Positions 1-9,700 of a DNA stretch of 64,000 nucleotides are shown here, piece after piece (position 1 is the first letter of the stretch; every line of letters starts with the position of its first letter). A program made the translations under genes and the position numbers. This stretch comes from Pseudomonas fluorescens (GTDB lineage: Bacteria; Pseudomonadota; Gammaproteobacteria; Pseudomonadales; Pseudomonadaceae), in contig NZ_MSDF01000051.1 in the NCBI RefSeq assembly GCF_002022275.1, positions 54,856-118,855 of the forward strand, read 5' to 3'. The notes below the pieces were generated by a model that saw only the letters and a program-made list of their open reading frames with translations, had not been told where the DNA came from and did not search any database.

Positions 1-30
1 GTCTCGGCCTACGCCTTCACCTTCGGCTGA
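1..30 (+). CDS. 3' end of an upstream gene (partial)
   Basis: The first 30 bases read as an open frame ending in TGA at 28-30, with C-terminal residues VSAYAFTFG. The alternating polar/aromatic pattern would suit the last strand of an outer-membrane beta-barrel, but nine residues are too few to name a family. A REPIN follows directly, which is typical of the 3' flank of a Pseudomonas gene. Confidence 0.4.
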   Translation, partial: VSAYAFTFG

Positions 31-46
31 ATTGAAAACCCAATCA

Positions 47-137
47 CTGTGGGAGCTGGCTTGCCTGCGATAGCGCCGGGTCAGCCACTTCATCTGGCAC
101 TGATGCACCGCCATCGCAGGCAAGCCAGCTCCCACAG
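47..137. repeat. REPIN (paired inverted REP, GTGGGAGCTGGCTTGCC class)
   Basis: Two inverted copies of a REP sequence beginning CTGTGGGAGCTGGCTTGC face each other across about 35 bases. The unit recurs at 14557-14676 and 40486-40590. REPINs of this type are intergenic repeats in P. fluorescens-group genomes, mobilised by RAYT transposases; no RAYT gene is present here. Confidence 0.85.
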
Positions 138-162
138 TTAACCGTGTTCTGGAGTGATAGTG

Positions 163-858
163 ATGAAACTACTCAAGTTTGTACCGGTGCTCGCTTTCGC
201 TGCTTTTGTCGGCCAAAGCTCAGCATTTTCCTTTAGTGGCGCTGAAGACGCGGTGATGATCGCGCCGCCGGCACTCGACCTGCCCGCCGAATCCGGCAAC
301 CTGCAAACTGCGGTCTTTGCGGGCGGCTGCTTCTGGGGCGTGCAGGGTGTGTTCCAGCATGTTCAAGGCGTGAAAAATGCGGTCTCCGGCTATGACGGTG
401 GCGCAGCGGGCACCGCGCAGTATGAGTCCGTCAGCGAAGGCGATACTGGCCACGCCGAGTCCGTGTCGGTGACTTACGATCCGAGCAAAGTCAGCTACGG
501 CAAGCTCTTGCAGATCTACTTCTCCGTGGCCCACAACCCCACCGAGCTGAACCGCCAAGGCCCGGACAGCGGCACGCAGTACCGCTCGGAAATCTTCGCG
601 CAGAACGCCGAACAGCAAAAAGTCGCCCAGGCCTACATTGCGCAGCTGGACGCCGCCAAAGCCTTCGACAAACCCATCGTCACCAAGGTCGAGACCGGCA
701 AAGCGTTCTTCCCGGCAGAGTCCTACCACCAGGACTTCCTCACCGAGAACCCGTCTTACCCCTATATCGTGATCAACGACCTGCCAAAAGTCGCGCAGCT
801 CAAAAAACTGTTCCCGGACCAATACCGCGCAGAGCCAGTCCTGGTGAAAAACCAATAA
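163..858 (+). CDS. msrA: Exported peptide-methionine (S)-S-oxide reductase MsrA
   Basis: Reduces methionine-S-sulfoxide in proteins. The catalytic GCFWG motif is at about residues 55-59 (Cys56), followed by GYDGG, a GHAE segment and GTQYRS, all MsrA hallmarks. The ATG at 163 is preferred over the GTG at 154 because GGAG lies 8 bases before it and it gives a clean signal peptide (MKLLKF, then a hydrophobic run to about residue 22). The protein is therefore predicted to be periplasmic. Cys56 is the only cysteine in the chain, so there is no internal resolving cysteine and regeneration must use an external reductant. The gene stands alone, bounded by repeats. Confidence 0.92.
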   Translation: MKLLKFVPVLAFAAFVGQSSAFSFSGAEDAVMIAPPALDLPAESGNLQTAVFAGGCFWGVQGVFQHVQGVKNAVSGYDGGAAGTAQYESVSEGDTGHAESVSVTYDPSKVSYGKLLQIYFSVAHNPTELNRQGPDSGTQYRSEIFAQNAEQQKVAQAYIAQLDAAKAFDKPIVTKVETGKAFFPAESYHQDFLTENPSYPYIVINDLPKVAQLKKLFPDQYRAEPVLVKNQ

Positions 859-868
859 CACCACTGTT

Positions 869-981
869 GATCGTTCCCACGCTCCGCGTGGGAATGCCGC
901 CCGGGACGCTCTGCGTCCGCTCTTAACGTCGCGACGCGGAGCGTCGCAGGATGCATTCCCACGCAGAGCGTGGGAACGATC
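869..981. repeat. Inverted repeat element, CGTTCCCACGC class
   Basis: Two inverted copies of GATCGTTCCCACGC(T/A)C(C/T)GCGTGGGAA flank an inner GC-rich hairpin (GACGCTCTGCGTC / GACGCGGAGCGTC). The outer ends are exact inverted repeats. This is a second Pseudomonas REP-like class, unrelated in sequence to the one at 47-137. It fills the convergent gap between msrA and the SnoaL-like gene and may act as a bidirectional terminator. Confidence 0.8.
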
Positions 982-982
982 A

Positions 983-1411
983 TCAAGGTTTGACTTTGGT
1001 CAGGAAGGGCGCCAACCGTCGCCCCATTTCCTCACCCAACGCCTGCAAGCCGCTCAACGGCCGCACCATCACTTCAAACTCAACAATCTGCCCCTGTTCA
1101 TTGAAGCGAATCATGTCGATGCCCTTCAACTGCTTCTCACCCACCCGCGCACTGAACTCCAACACCACATTCAGCCCGTCAGCACTGGCCAATTCACGGT
1201 GATAGGCAAAATCTTCAAACACCTTGATCACGGTATTGAGGATCATCGACACCACAGGCGCGCCAGGGTAGGGCGTGTGGGCCATGGGCGAGCGAAACAC
1301 GGCATCGGGTGCCAACAGTTCGGGCAGGGCTTTCAGATCGCGATTGGCCAACATCGTGTGCCAACGCTGCAGCGTTTGGGCGGCGGCCGGGGCCAGGGTT
1401 AACTCGGGCAT
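983..1411 (-). CDS. SnoaL-like / NTF2-fold protein
   Basis: 142 residues, the usual size of a single NTF2-like alpha+beta domain. The N-terminal helix (LQRWHTMLANRDLKALPELLAPDAVF) followed by FRSPMAHTPYPG and the C-terminal strands (GIDMIRFNEQGQIVEFEVMVRPL) match SnoaL-like proteins, which form a cone-shaped pocket used by isomerases, hydrolases or ligand binders. No catalytic residues can be assigned. It lies about 110 bases downstream of the alpha-E gene on the same strand, so it may be co-transcribed, but a functional link is not established. Confidence 0.7.
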   Translation of the reverse strand: MPELTLAPAAAQTLQRWHTMLANRDLKALPELLAPDAVFRSPMAHTPYPGAPVVSMILNTVIKVFEDFAYHRELASADGLNVVLEFSARVGEKQLKGIDMIRFNEQGQIVEFEVMVRPLSGLQALGEEMGRRLAPFLTKVKP

Positions 1412-1519
1412 GCTCTGTACCTGTTCTTATGAGGGGAAGGCCTTTCACCTGCCCAACATAAGAGCGGTACAGAACACGGGTCAATCACCCGAATTGACAG
1501 ATAAGTGACTGCACTGCAC

Positions 1520-2470
1520 TCACACCACTTCCAGGTACGAGCTGTGAATTGCCCGCGCCAGTTCGCGCACGGTGTCGATAAAGTCCGTGAGGCGGCTGTG
1601 CAAGCCGTCTTCCAGAATTTCGTCGATGCCCGTGTAGCGCAGCCGCGCTTCGAACTCGGCCGCCAGACGCTGCGCGGTCCGGCCATAGCTGCCCGGCAAG
1701 TCCGCGAGGATATGACTCAGTTCCTCGATGCAGGCGTGCAACGAGCGCGGCACGTCACTGCGCAACAGCAACAGCTCGGACACCGAGCGCGCGTTCAGTG
1801 CGTTCGGGTACAGCTCGGTATACGCCTCGAACGACGACAATGCGCGCAGCAGGGCGCTCCACTGGTAATAACCACGCGCCGACAGGTCGCTGACTTCTTC
1901 CGACTCCTCGCCAAACATCTCGTAGCGCGCATCCAGCAAACGCAGGGTGTTATCCGCGCGCTCAACAAAGGTGCCCAGGCGAATAAACCGGTAGGCGTCA
2001 TTGCGCATGATGGTGCCCGAGGTCGCCCCCCGGAACAGGTGTGAACGCTGCTTGACCCAGTCACAGAAGTGGCTGATGCCATGGCGTGCCAGGCCGCCGG
2101 CGGCGATGCTGCGCATTTCCAGCCAGGTGGCGTTGAGGTTTTCCCACATGTCGGCGGTGATGCGCCCGCGTACTGCGTGGGCATTGCCCCGGGCGGCGCG
2201 CAGGCAGTTGTAGATGCTGGCGGGGTTCTCTTCGTCGAGGGCGAAGAAGTGCAGCATGCGCTCGGCATCCAGTTGCTTGTGGCGCTCAAGGTAGCTCTCC
2301 AGGGTGCCGCTGCTGAGCAACGACATCGCCAGCTCATCCAGACCATCGCTGCGCCCGGCCTGCGGCATCAACGACAGCGAGTAACTGACTTCCAGCATGC
2401 GCGCCAGGTTTTCGGCGCGTTCCAGGTAACGGGACATCCAGTACAGATCTGCGGCGGTTCTACTCAACAT
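1520..2470 (-). CDS. Alpha-E domain-containing protein
   Basis: 316 residues, almost entirely helical. The start MLSRTAADLYWMSRYLERAENLARML is the signature of the alpha-E (DUF403) family. Members are encoded next to circularly permuted ATP-grasp proteins, as here: the ATG lies 2 bases after the partner's stop codon, so the pair is certainly co-transcribed. The family is thought to belong to a peptide-ligation or protein-tagging system that often also has a transglutaminase-like protease; the substrate is unknown. No transglutaminase gene is adjacent. Confidence 0.9.
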   Translation of the reverse strand: MLSRTAADLYWMSRYLERAENLARMLEVSYSLSLMPQAGRSDGLDELAMSLLSSGTLESYLERHKQLDAERMLHFFALDEENPASIYNCLRAARGNAHAVRGRITADMWENLNATWLEMRSIAAGGLARHGISHFCDWVKQRSHLFRGATSGTIMRNDAYRFIRLGTFVERADNTLRLLDARYEMFGEESEEVSDLSARGYYQWSALLRALSSFEAYTELYPNALNARSVSELLLLRSDVPRSLHACIEELSHILADLPGSYGRTAQRLAAEFEARLRYTGIDEILEDGLHSRLTDFIDTVRELARAIHSSYLEVV

Positions 2471-2472
2471 AC

Positions 2473-3882
2473 TCAGCCCTCCACCACCCAGGTGTCCTTG
2501 GTTCCGCCGCCTTGCGACGAGTTGACGATCAGCGAGCCTTCCTTCAGCGCCACGCGCGTCAGGCCGCCTGGCACCAGCCGGGTTTCCTTGCCGGAAAGCA
2601 CGAAAGGGCGCAGGTCAATGTGGCGCGGCGCGATGCCGTTTTCGACAAAGGTGGGGCAGGTGGACAGGCTCAGGGTCGGTTGGGCGATGTAGGCGTGAGG
2701 CCGCGCCTTGATGCGTTGGCGGAAGTCTTCGATCTCGGCCGCAGTGGACGCCGGACCGACCAGCATGCCGTAGCCGCCGGAACCCTGGGTTTCCTTGACC
2801 ACCAGTTCCGGCAGGTGCGCCAGTACGTGGGACAGCTCATCAGGTTTACGGCACTGGAAGGTCGGTACGTTCTGCAATACCGGTTCTTCGTCCAGGTAGA
2901 AACGGATCATCTCCGGCACATAGGGGTAGATGGATTTGTCATCCGCCACGCCGGTACCGATGGCATTGGCCAGCACCACATTGCCTGCGCAGTAGGCGGC
3001 GACCAGCCCGGGTACGCCCAGCATCGAGTCGGGGTTGAAGGCTTTGGGGTCGAGGAAGGCGTCGTCAATGCGCCGGTAAATCACGTCCACAGGCTTGGGG
3101 CCATCGGTGGTGCGCATGAACACCTTGAGGTCGTGCACGAACAGGTCGGCGCCTTCCACCAGTTCCACGCCCATTTCCCGGGCCAGGAACGCGTGTTCGA
3201 AGAACGCACTGTTGAAGCGCCCAGGCGTCAGCACCACCACGTTCGGGTTGTCGAGGCGGCTGGAGCTTTTCAGGGTCTTGAGCAGCAGGTTGGGGTAGTG
3301 GTCCACCGGCGCGATGCGCTGTTTGGCGAACACTTCGGGGAACAGGCGCATCATCATTTTGCGGTCTTCGAGCATGTAGCTCACGCCGCTGGGGGTGCGC
3401 AGGTTGTCTTCAAGCACGTAGTAGGTGCCGTCGCCGTCGCGCACCAGGTCTACCCCGGAGATATGCGAGTAGATGTCGCGGTGCAGGTCCAGGCCGACCA
3501 TGGCCTTCTGGTAGCCCTCGTTGCCCAGCACCTGGTCAGCGGGAATGATCCCGGCCTTGATGATGCGCTGGTCGTGGTAGATGTCGGCGAGAAACATGTT
3601 CAGCGCATTCACGCGCTGGATGCAGCCGCGTTCAATCACGGCCCACTCACTGGCGGGGATGCTGCGCGGGATGATGTCGAAGGGGATCAGGCGCTCGGTG
3701 TCCTGTTCGTCGCCGTAGAGGGTGAAGGTGATCCCGGCGCGGTGAAACAGCAAATCGGCTTCGCGGCGCCGTTGGGCGAGCAATTCCGGCGGCGTGTTGG
3801 CCAGCCAGCGGGAGAAATCCTGATAGTGCGCACGGCATGCGCCGTCTGCGTCATTCATTTCATCAAAGAAAGATCGAGCCAT
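2473..3882 (-). CDS. Circularly permuted ATP-grasp (type 2) protein
   Basis: 469 residues. The conserved segments ERLIPFDIIPR, QRVNALNMFLADIYHDQ, the YYVLEDNLRTPSGVSYMLE stretch at about residues 155-170, and VVKETQGSGGYGMLVGP near residue 370 are typical of the circularly permuted ATP-grasp family (old DUF404/DUF407). ATP-grasp enzymes couple ATP to carboxylate-amine ligation through an acyl phosphate. It is the first gene of the operon with the alpha-E gene. Start ATG at 3882. The actual ligation product is unknown. Confidence 0.9.
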   Translation of the reverse strand: MARSFFDEMNDADGACRAHYQDFSRWLANTPPELLAQRRREADLLFHRAGITFTLYGDEQDTERLIPFDIIPRSIPASEWAVIERGCIQRVNALNMFLADIYHDQRIIKAGIIPADQVLGNEGYQKAMVGLDLHRDIYSHISGVDLVRDGDGTYYVLEDNLRTPSGVSYMLEDRKMMMRLFPEVFAKQRIAPVDHYPNLLLKTLKSSSRLDNPNVVVLTPGRFNSAFFEHAFLAREMGVELVEGADLFVHDLKVFMRTTDGPKPVDVIYRRIDDAFLDPKAFNPDSMLGVPGLVAAYCAGNVVLANAIGTGVADDKSIYPYVPEMIRFYLDEEPVLQNVPTFQCRKPDELSHVLAHLPELVVKETQGSGGYGMLVGPASTAAEIEDFRQRIKARPHAYIAQPTLSLSTCPTFVENGIAPRHIDLRPFVLSGKETRLVPGGLTRVALKEGSLIVNSSQGGGTKDTWVVEG

Positions 3883-4102
3883 TCCAGTACCTTGTCAGTG
3901 CCCAGCGTTGCATGGATGGCACTGCCGCTAAAAAAAACGCATTTTTTTATGAGCCCGTGGCGCAGGGTGCCACCGGGCCTGGTCCTAACTTTCTTATGGG
4001 GTCGGCTCTGGGTCGGGGGGTAACGAATGCTCCTGTTTGCGGGCAGATGAATGGATAAAGCAATGGTTGTGCCGGAACGGTAGCAGGCACGCTGAAAAAC
4101 CC
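3883..4102. other. Gene-free upstream region of the ATP-grasp operon
   Basis: About 220 bases between the ATP-grasp start and a REP cluster. It contains an A-run and a T-run around CGC at 3930-3948, which could form a weak hairpin or be part of the leftward promoter. I see no convincing gene or named operator. Confidence 0.4.
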
Positions 4103-4269
4103 TTGTGGCGAGCGGGCTTGCTGTGGCGAGCTAGCTTGTGTGGCGAGCGGGCTTGCCCGCGTTGGGCTGCGCAGCGGCCCCAAAAAAAGCGGGAGCGCTG
4201 CGCACTCCAACGCGGGCAAGCCCGCTCGCCACACAAGCCAATTCAACACAGGAGGCCCGCTCGCCACAG
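4103..4269. repeat. REP cluster, GTGGCGAGCGGGCTTGCC class
   Basis: Four or five copies of GTGGCGAGCGGGCTTG in both orientations, including a long inverted pair around 4139-4233 enclosing GTTGGGCTGCGCAGC and its near complement. The same unit occurs at 35046-35197 and, degenerate, at 53278-53353. The irregular copy number suggests local amplification or decay. Confidence 0.85.
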
Positions 4270-4364
4270 GTGCGTGCTGTGTTCCAAATCGGTGCATGAA
4301 CAAACTTGAACTTCACTCCACCGCGATTCTTCTAACGTGACTCGATCCCGTATGGAGCACCGTC

Positions 4365-4910
4365 GTGCCCAGAATCATCTCCCCCGACACCCCCGAGTCG
4401 GCTGTGAACGACCACAGCGAGCACACGGCCAAGATTTTTGGCTCGCCCAAAGACCGTCTCGACTTCTACCGCCGCGAAATCCAGTACGAAACCACCATCC
4501 TGGCCAACCGTACCGACGCTTACCTCACCGCCCAGTCCTTCCTGGTCATCGCCTTCGTTTCTGGCATGGGCAACCTCAACCCTGAATGGGGCAAGTTGTT
4601 CACGGTGGTGGTGCCGGTATTCCTCGCGGCGCTGGGGATTCTCAGTTCGTTGAACGCCTGGCCGGGCATCCGTGCGGCGTATGACATCATCGACCACTGG
4701 CATTTCAAGCAAAGTGAGTTGCTGCGCAGCGAACCGGTAATGGGCTTGGCGTATGACGAATCCCCGCTGTTTTCCGAAGTCGAGTCTTCGCACAAGGGCT
4801 ATCGCAAGTCGCTGCTGTTCTCGGTGCGTACGCCCTGGATCTTCATGGTGTTCTGGGTGCTGCTCGGCGCCTACGCGTTTTACATCCAGGTGGATAACCC
4901 GGGTTCGTAA
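4365..4910 (+). CDS. Small inner-membrane protein, RipA-like (tentative)
   Basis: 181 residues with a GTG start; GGAG is 7 bases upstream. After a polar N-terminus (about 1-55) come hydrophobic segments at about 60-80 and 83-105, a soluble loop, and a last transmembrane helix at about 155-175 (PWIFMVFWVLLGAYAFYIQV). The FYRREIQYETTILANRTDAYLTAQSFL region reminds me of the RipA family of bacterial membrane proteins, but I cannot confirm this without a profile search. Two tiny acidic proteins are encoded just downstream. Confidence 0.55.
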   Translation: MPRIISPDTPESAVNDHSEHTAKIFGSPKDRLDFYRREIQYETTILANRTDAYLTAQSFLVIAFVSGMGNLNPEWGKLFTVVVPVFLAALGILSSLNAWPGIRAAYDIIDHWHFKQSELLRSEPVMGLAYDESPLFSEVESSHKGYRKSLLFSVRTPWIFMVFWVLLGAYAFYIQVDNPGS

Positions 4911-4989
4911 GCAATTGGAACTTCACGGCCCCGCGCGGGACCTTAACCTTACGCAGCACGCGTTTTCAGACACTGCGAAGAGGTGACCC

Positions 4990-5202
4990 ATGAGCACAGA
5001 CAACGATCCCCAAGTGAGCGGGCGCAACGACCCGGCGATCGACGGCGGTGAGCCGGCCCCCGGCACGGCTGCCGATGCGCCGAAAGACCCCACGCCTGCC
5101 GCCGACCCCAAGGCCAAGGAAAACGACTACAGTCCAGACTTCAAGCCTGAGCCTGAGGCCAAGCCTGAAACCGACGCGGATATCGATACCCAAGGTGGTT
5201 AG
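4990..5202 (+). CDS. Small acidic, disordered protein (70 aa)
   Basis: Rich in Asp, Glu, Pro, Ala and Gly, with a single Tyr and Phe and no hydrophobic core, so predicted to be intrinsically disordered. GAGGTG lies a few bases before the ATG, and the next small gene starts 11 bases after the stop, which supports translation and co-transcription. I recognise no domain. Short proteins of this look are common in Pseudomonas and often tied to stress, but that is only an analogy. Confidence 0.6.
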   Translation: MSTDNDPQVSGRNDPAIDGGEPAPGTAADAPKDPTPAADPKAKENDYSPDFKPEPEAKPETDADIDTQGG

Positions 5203-5213
5203 AGGAGACGGTC

Positions 5214-5348
5214 ATGTCAAAAGAATTGGATGAAGAACTCAACGATCCGGGCAATGAAGACCCTGGATCGTTGATGGACGATGCCGAAGTGCCGCTCAAT
5301 GATCTGGATGAGGCGGCCGACGTGGGTAATACCGAAAATCAGGACTGA
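5214..5348 (+). CDS. Very small acidic protein (44 aa)
   Basis: A 44-residue frame starting MSKELDEELNDPGNEDPG and ending NTENQD. It has 16 Asp/Glu and one Lys. A good ribosome-binding site (AGAGGAGA) precedes the ATG by about 5 bases. It lies directly after the 70-residue acidic gene and its last 10 bases overlap the 3' end of the convergent antiporter gene. Its small size means annotation pipelines may miss it. Confidence 0.55.
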   Translation: MSKELDEELNDPGNEDPGSLMDDAEVPLNDLDEAADVGNTENQD

Positions 5349-6691
5349 TCTGTCACCCTGGCACGTCGTTCATACCACGCCAGCATTGGCTGGGTACTCA
5401 ACCCATGAACGACGATGCTCAGGGCGATCACCGACAAGGTGAGGTTCACCGCCACTGCACTGCTGGTGCCCATCAACCCGTGGTTGAGGGCGTAAAACAA
5501 GTAGTAAATGCTACCGATCCCGCGGATGCCGAACCAGCCCATCAACCCGCGTTGCTGCCGATTGATCAGGCTGCCCCACGGCATGGCGAACACGCTAATC
5601 GGGCGAATCACGCAAAACAGCAACGCCGCCACCGCCAATGCCCGCCAATCCCAATGACTGGCCAGGACAATCCCCAGCACAGTCACCAGAAAGACTTCCA
5701 TCGAGCGCTCCACCAAACCGCCGAATGCGAGCATGTCGCCCATCATCACGCCCGCGGCAATTTGCGTATCCGCCAGTTGAGTGGTGTCGCCTTGCAAAGC
5801 GTTTTTCGGTTCGACTTCCAGATGGCCTACCACTGGCAATGCCAGGTGTTCGGACGGAATTTCGGCTTTGCCGCTGGACTTGAACTCGGCCTGGCGCAGG
5901 CCCAGCCCGGCGGCAAATACCGACAAAAACCCGTAACCACCCACGGCTTCCGCCACCACGTACGCCAGGGCAATCAGCGCCAGCGTCAGGTAGTCGTTGG
6001 GTGACAAGGTGCTGTCGGCATTGCTGATGCGCATCCGCAGCGTCACGCGCCCAATGCCCCGGCCCATCCAGTAGCCGATCAACAACCCGGCCGGCACGGC
6101 CCACAGCAGGTTTTTCAAGACCCAGCCGCCGAACCAGTCGCCGTCGAACCCGCCGTGCTGCATGAACAGCAGGGCGAAGATCACAAAGGGAAAGGCGGTG
6201 CCATCGTTCAGGCCGGCTTCACCGGACAGGCCAAAACGCAGCGCGTCGTAGTCCTGGGCGTTGTTGACCTGCACCAGCCCGGCCAGCACCGGGTCGGTCG
6301 GCGCGAGTATGGCGCCCACCAGCAGGGACACGCCCCACGACAACTCGAACAGGTAGTGCAACGCCAGACAGGTACCCAGAATGGTCACGAGCATTACTGG
6401 CCCGGCCATGCCGAATGCAATGCGCCAGGTCCGATGGCGCAAGGGCAGGCGCAGTTTCAAGCCGCTGACGAACAGCGAAAACAGCACCGCGACTTCGGTC
6501 AGGTGCTCCATCCAGCGCGCGGAACCTTTCATGTCCAGGTGCAGCAAGTCCACGCCCAACGGCCCGATGACCACCCCGAGCAACAGGCACACTGCTGAAG
6601 TGGTCACCGGCATCCAGCGTAAATAAGAAGAGGTCAGTGCGAGGGTCAGCAAGACAGCGCCGAGCACGGCCAACCATAGAATAAAAGTCAT
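5339..6691 (-). CDS. Na+/H+ antiporter, CPA1 (NhaP) type
   Basis: 450 residues with about 12 hydrophobic segments. The core motifs of monovalent cation:proton antiporters are visible: APTDPVLA at about 130-137 and SGEAGLNDGTAFP around 155-167, containing the Asn-Asp pair that carries the exchanged ions, plus a late GWFGIRGIGS segment. It would exchange Na+ or K+ for protons across the inner membrane in pH and salt homeostasis. A hydrophilic insert at about 285-310 is unremarkable. Monocistronic; the 3' end overlaps the 44-residue gene. Confidence 0.9.
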   Translation of the reverse strand: MTFILWLAVLGAVLLTLALTSSYLRWMPVTTSAVCLLLGVVIGPLGVDLLHLDMKGSARWMEHLTEVAVLFSLFVSGLKLRLPLRHRTWRIAFGMAGPVMLVTILGTCLALHYLFELSWGVSLLVGAILAPTDPVLAGLVQVNNAQDYDALRFGLSGEAGLNDGTAFPFVIFALLFMQHGGFDGDWFGGWVLKNLLWAVPAGLLIGYWMGRGIGRVTLRMRISNADSTLSPNDYLTLALIALAYVVAEAVGGYGFLSVFAAGLGLRQAEFKSSGKAEIPSEHLALPVVGHLEVEPKNALQGDTTQLADTQIAAGVMMGDMLAFGGLVERSMEVFLVTVLGIVLASHWDWRALAVAALLFCVIRPISVFAMPWGSLINRQQRGLMGWFGIRGIGSIYYLFYALNHGLMGTSSAVAVNLTLSVIALSIVVHGLSTQPMLAWYERRARVTDQS

Positions 6692-6780
6692 CGTGCGAGC
6701 ACCGGGGCCGTGGTCTGTTCAGATTGGAGGACGACGGCCGGGCGCAGGTTCAATGTGATTTTATCGCTGTGGCGGTTTGC

Positions 6781-9700
6781 CTACACAGGTGCGGGCAGGG
6801 ACCGGATACTGGACTCCAGGGCGCTGGAAGGCGTGAACACCATGTTGTAGCCCCCGCTTGTGGTTGAGTCCATAAACGCTTGAACGCCTTTTTGCTGGTC
6901 AGGGCCTAGCTTATAGACACTGGCGTTGCCTGCCGTGGCAGGCGTGACTTTGGTACCCCCTAGCGCATGGTCCAGCGCGTTGGAGTTGGAGTGATACAGG
7001 TATAACTGGCCATCAGGCGATTTTTGAATGTAGGCAACATGAGACATGTTGCCCTTGTTGTAACCCACTCGGTTAATAAACGTGACGACGCCTGACTCTG
7101 TGATATCGGCCGTGTTGAAGGTGCTTTTAAGTGTCTGCGGCTCAATCTTCAACACGCGCTTATAGTGCTGCGTTCCGCCACCTTTGAATTCGGGAAGGAG
7201 GCGGTTGTAGGCGGTCTGCGTGATTTTTTTGTCGGCTTGAGCGCTGCGTAATGCCGTGGCGTAACAAATGCTGAATTTCTCATCTTTACCAAGCGTGCGA
7301 TGCATCGTATTGAGGTTGTCACTCAGTTCATCACTGGACAGCACCTTGGGTTTGAAATCCTTCAGCGCTGGCCCGTAGGGTTGACGGGTCGCCGGGTTGA
7401 TGGCGTGCCAATTGCCCGTTCCCTCGTCAAGCCGGGCAACGATCGCGACGTCCTCCAGCGCATTGGCCGGTTTGATCACACCCTCGGCAATCCCCGGGGT
7501 TTTCACCAGTGCTACCGGGTCGATTTTGCCGAAGACGTTTTGCACGGTTGTCAAGCCATTGCGCGCGGTGGTTACTGCCTTGCGGCCGGTGTTTGCCACG
7601 CCGCGTGCCAGATCATCGATGCCACTCAATGGGTTGAGGCTGCCGATCGCCGCGCGTCCGACTATTTTGGCGCCATGGGCCAGTTTGCCAAACGCTGAAA
7701 CACCGGCTTGCAAAGCCTTGGCACCCTTAGCCGCAGCACCCAGGCCTACCACAAAGCCAAAGACGTCCAGGGTGAGATCGATAATGCCTTCGCCGATGTT
7801 GCCGTTCGCAAAATTCTTGATCGCCGACCTCAAAGGAATCAGGTTGAGCATGAACTCATGGGCTTTTTTGTAGAACGGCACTTCGGTATCGAAGGTGGTA
7901 CTTCCCAGGGCAAGTTCCCTCAACGACCGGATATTTATCTCTTTCATCATGGCGTCTGCAATATAGGCGCTTTTCGCGCTGCCGAAACTTTTCGGAGGGG
8001 CACGTCCCCAGCGCTTTTCCTCGGCTAACCCTTCAGCGTAGACGCCTGAGGGAACCACCTCTTGAAAACTCCTGCCCGGCTCGCGCACGCCCGTTGGATA
8101 GTCCCCAGGTTCGACGTCACCCAAGTCGGTACGCTTGATGATCTTGTTGTTTTTAAGATCTATTTCGTAGGTGTTTATGTTGCCGTCGACTTCAGTCTTC
8201 ACCAGTAAGTTGCTGCCTTCGGAGGCTGGCCTGGATGTTTTGGTGCGACTGTAGGCTTCGTAGCTGTTTTTCCATTCTTTAAGAATTGTGATTTTCCCGA
8301 ACTCAAGATTTTCCCGGTCTTTGAGTGGCAGCTTTGAAATCAGGTGCTTCACCTGTGTCGCCGAACTTTTTTCAGACTGCGCGCAAAAGTCTGTGAATGC
8401 GTTATCAAACAGGTTCGACAAGCGAGGTAGATCTTTGAGTTTTCCAAGCACCTCGCTGATGTTTATATCAGTGGATGAGGACACCCATTGGCTGGTCGTT
8501 GGAAGTGGCTTGAGCCGGCCCCTTACGCCGACAATCCGCCTTTGCACCGCCGGCGTGGAGCCGTACTGGCTGCGCCCATCCATGTAAAGGTCGAGCACCG
8601 AGTAGGGGCCGGGGAAATCTTGATGAGCGGGTTTCACGGTGATGCACTTTTTGTCGAAGAGTGCGAGGTCCATCTCCGGCAAGGCTTTTTTCAACTGTTC
8701 AATGGCAATCTCCCGCGCCTCCGGTACCGGCGTTTTCTGTGCGTTGCTGGCGCTTTGCAGCGCCTGGATCTGTTCGTTGTAAGCCTCGCGCACCGCGTTT
8801 AGCATTGAGTCATTCAGCGCATAGTCAAAACCATTGGCAGATCCCCAGTCCCTCAACGCATTGGCCTGCGCTGCATATTCGATCTCGCGCTCGCGCGCAG
8901 AGATAGGCGCTACATCCGCCGCCAGCATCACCTGGCCGTAACTCATCATTGCGGTTGCCCCAGGGGCTTGGGCTTCGATACGTTCTACGGCGGTGACAAA
9001 GCTCACCCAACTGTGAGAACCCGGGGTGACGGAGGAGGGGATGTCCTTCACGAGAAATTCCGGTGCCCGGCCGGACAGCAATACGTGGGCCTGAATATGC
9101 GCTTTTTCGATGCTGGAGGCCTTGCCGGCTTTCAGCAGGTGAGCGGCCAGGTCTTTGACGATGGTTGGCGCGCTCTTGCCGTCATTGGCGGTCGAGGAAA
9201 GCGGGTAACCGGCAACCCATTGTCTGGACTTCAACTTGAGGAGTGCCGGCGTTCCATTTACCTCGTCGTTCTGATCTGCACTCAACGCTGCGAGCAACCA
9301 GTCAGTGGCACTGCCTTTGACATTGCGCTGGTCGAATTTGGCTTGGATGGCTTTCCCCAATGCGTCGCCTTTGGGCGACTGGACCAATGCGTCGATCAAC
9401 AGTCTCGGATTGTTCGCCTGCGCAGCGGAGATCGGTGAATGTTGCAGCAAGTATTCCAATACGTTTTTGAACGGGCTCAAGTCGATGTCACCGAACTTAC
9501 CGTGGCGAATATCAGCGCGCAATTGGCGCTGGCTGGTCGAATCCAGCGGCATTGGCCAATCGAGAGCACCTTTGTAATTGCCATTGATCGGGCTCACTGC
9601 TTCTGGCCTCGACAAGGCAGTGGCCAGATTCTCCATTTCTGCCTGGTCTGCAGGTACATCCAGGTCATTGTCTTGCAGAAACTGATTGAGGCTAGTGTCG

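Noticed and set aside
2512..4023. Long open frame antisense to the ATP-grasp gene
   Set aside because: The opposite strand has clear family motifs and codon use. This frame is His/Gln/Arg/Val-rich low-complexity, as expected from a high-GC shadow.
4103..4269. CRISPR-like repeat array
   Set aside because: Copies occur in both orientations with irregular spacing and no cas genes. They are REP elements.
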